DNA from: Candidatus Desulfarcum epimagneticum
GTDB taxonomy: Bacteria; Desulfobacterota; Desulfobacteria; Desulfobacterales; CR-1
Direction of reading: 5' to 3'
Assembly: GCA_900659855.1 (NCBI GenBank)
Contig: CAACVI010000052.1
Span: forward strand, 1-64,000
Length of the DNA stretch: 64,000 nucleotides
Both the position numbers and the translations under genes were made by a program. The notes under the pieces were generated by a model. It ran no database searches. It had not been told where the DNA came from and saw only the letters and a list, made by a program, of their open reading frames with translations. Below are positions 62,994 to 64,000 of the stretch, in pieces (the first letter of the stretch is position 1; each line of letters begins with the position of its first letter).

Positions 62994-63148
62994 CGCCATC
63001 CTCCTTATTGTAAAAAAGCCTCCTTAAGATAGACGCTTTCTATGGCTTTCGGGCGCCGGGCGATCCGGGACCGGGCGTTTTTCATTCCATGATTTAATTT
63101 GATCCGCGCTGTGTTGTCAAGTCAATGGGCGTTTTCCGTCGTTTTTTA

Positions 63149-63182
63149 TTTGACGCCGTCCGGTATTTTTTACGGGTTTGTC
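63149..63182. repeat. Solo ends of the MITE-like element
   Basis: TTGACGCCGTC...TATTTTTTACGGGTTTGTC, both ends without a centre, lies in the 195 bp gap between the antiporter and ComM-like genes. The rest of that gap shows nothing clear. Confidence 0.65.
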
Positions 63183-63188
63183 TTTATT

Positions 63189-64000
63189 TCACGCCGCTCG
63201 TTTTCCCCTGTCCAGACCCCGGTACTGAACCGCTTCGGCGATATGGGCGGGCAGGACGCGCTTTTCCCCGTCCAGGTCGGCGATGGTGCGGCTGATTTTC
63301 AAAATCCGGGTGTAGGCCCGGGCCGAAAGGCCCAGTTTTTCCATGGCGGCCTCAAGCAGATTTAAAGACGCGCCGTTGATTTCGCAGTGGCGTCTGATGT
63401 GGCGGCTGGCCATCTGGGCGTTGCAGTGGATGCCGGGGCTTTGGGCGAATCTTTCGGACTGAACGCGCCGGGCCGCGGTCACCCGCTTTCGGATTTCGGC
63501 CGAGGTCTCCCCGGCGGGCTCGCCGGCCAGGTCCCGGTAGTCCACCGCCGGGGCCTCTAAATGGATGTCCAGGCGGTCCAGCAGGGGGCCCGAGATTTTG
63601 GAGCGGTATCGCTGAATCCGGCGCGCCGAGCACCGGCACTCATGCCGGGGGTCTGAGTAAAAACCGCACGGACACGGGTTCATGGCCGCCAGCAGCATGA
63701 AGGCCGCCGGGTACGTGACCGTGGAGGCGGCGCGGGCGATGGTCACCCGCAGGTCCTCAAGGGGCTGGCGCAGAACCTCCAGCGCGTTTTTTTTAAATTC
63801 GGGAAGCTCGTCTAAAAAAAGCGTCCCGTTGTGGGCCAGGCTCACTTCCCCGGGGCGCGGGTTCTGGCCGCCCCCGATGAGCCCGGCGTCGGATATGGTG
63901 TGGTGGGGGGAGCGGAAAGGCCGCTGTCTGACCAGGGCCTGTCCCCTTTCCAGGAGTCCGGCCACGGAAAAAACCCGGGTGGTCTCAAGGGCCTCGTCAA
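63189..64000 (-). CDS. ComM/YifB-family Mg-chelatase-like AAA ATPase, C-terminal part
   Basis: The last 270 or so codons are in the window, with the 5' part beyond the right edge. [19 protein letters not shown], Walker [26 protein letters not shown] with four Cys, and the C-terminal domain ([34 protein letters not shown]) are diagnostic. ComM is a hexameric branch-migration helicase used in natural transformation, and YifB is found widely in non-competent bacteria as well. It is complete at its 3' end. Confidence 0.95.
   Translation of the reverse strand, partial: DEALETTRVFSVAGLLERGQALVRQRPFRSPHHTISDAGLIGGGQNPRPGEVSLAHNGTLFLDELPEFKKNALEVLRQPLEDLRVTIARAASTVTYPAAFMLLAAMNPCPCGFYSDPRHECRCSARRIQRYRSKISGPLLDRLDIHLEAPAVDYRDLAGEPAGETSAEIRKRVTAARRVQSERFAQSPGIHCNAQMASRHIRRHCEINGASLNLLEAAMEKLGLSARAYTRILKISRTIADLDGEKRVLPAHIAEAVQYRGLDRGKRAA

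Overview
The window is a gene-dense chromosomal segment of a fairly GC-rich bacterium. The gene content fits a strictly anaerobic Desulfobacterota (sulfate-reducer-type deltaproteobacterium): a siroheme-decarboxylase-type Lrp protein (alternative heme route), an FmdE-family protein, an LptE-type lipoprotein (so a Gram-negative envelope), an Mrp-type multisubunit cation/proton antiporter cluster, a Na+/H+ antiporter with its own two-component genes, and a dispersed palindromic repeat family. The genus assignment is inference. I saw no rRNA, tRNA or CRISPR array.

Layout. 1-0.65 kb: the start of a DUF234-type ATPase and, directly upstream of it, the C-terminal debris of another copy. 0.6-2.1 kb: a secreted plant-type LRR protein. 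2.3-10.7 kb: a tight plus-strand operon (DUF697, SPFH/band 7, a double substrate-binding-protein fusion, a periplasmic-binding-protein/pentameric-ligand-gated-channel fusion, EcsC, a second DUF697, an LptE-like lipoprotein). This is the most unusual system in the window. 10.7-15.1 kb: rpsT, polA, a small ORF, a MaoC/hot-dog dehydratase. 15.2-18.9 kb: an AT-richer accessory cassette (TcmP, its three-Cys-motif DUF5131 partner, an AAA-ATPase/PD-(D/E)XK protein). 19-25 kb: nitroreductase, FmdE-like protein, acyl-CoA synthetase with a convergent TetR gene, a Usp gene, pepA. 25-28.5 kb: radical SAM protein, siroheme decarboxylase, SDR. 28.5-36.3 kb: an EndoQ-like PHP nuclease fused to a UvrD helicase, a giant exported protein of unknown function, a putative metalloprotease lipoprotein. 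36.4-46 kb: housekeeping genes (AlkC-type repair, pyrF, lysC, tsaE, nnr, pdxJ, ybeY, phoH). 46-47.2 kb: two decaying toxin-antitoxin-like loci. 47.2-56.8 kb: the Mrp-type cluster with three large antiporter-like subunits and two Usp genes. 57-63 kb: a NhaD-type antiporter, a Rossmann-PAS-GAF-PAS histidine kinase, a REC-PAS-kinase and a REC protein, probably one operon. The right edge cuts a ComM/YifB gene.

A roughly 150-200 bp element with imperfect TTGAT...TCGTAAAAAA terminal inverted repeats and a long central palindrome recurs about a dozen times, always between genes. In three cases its end coincides with the TGA stop codon of the neighbouring gene. It looks like a MITE-type element and accounts for nearly all of the longer intergenic gaps.
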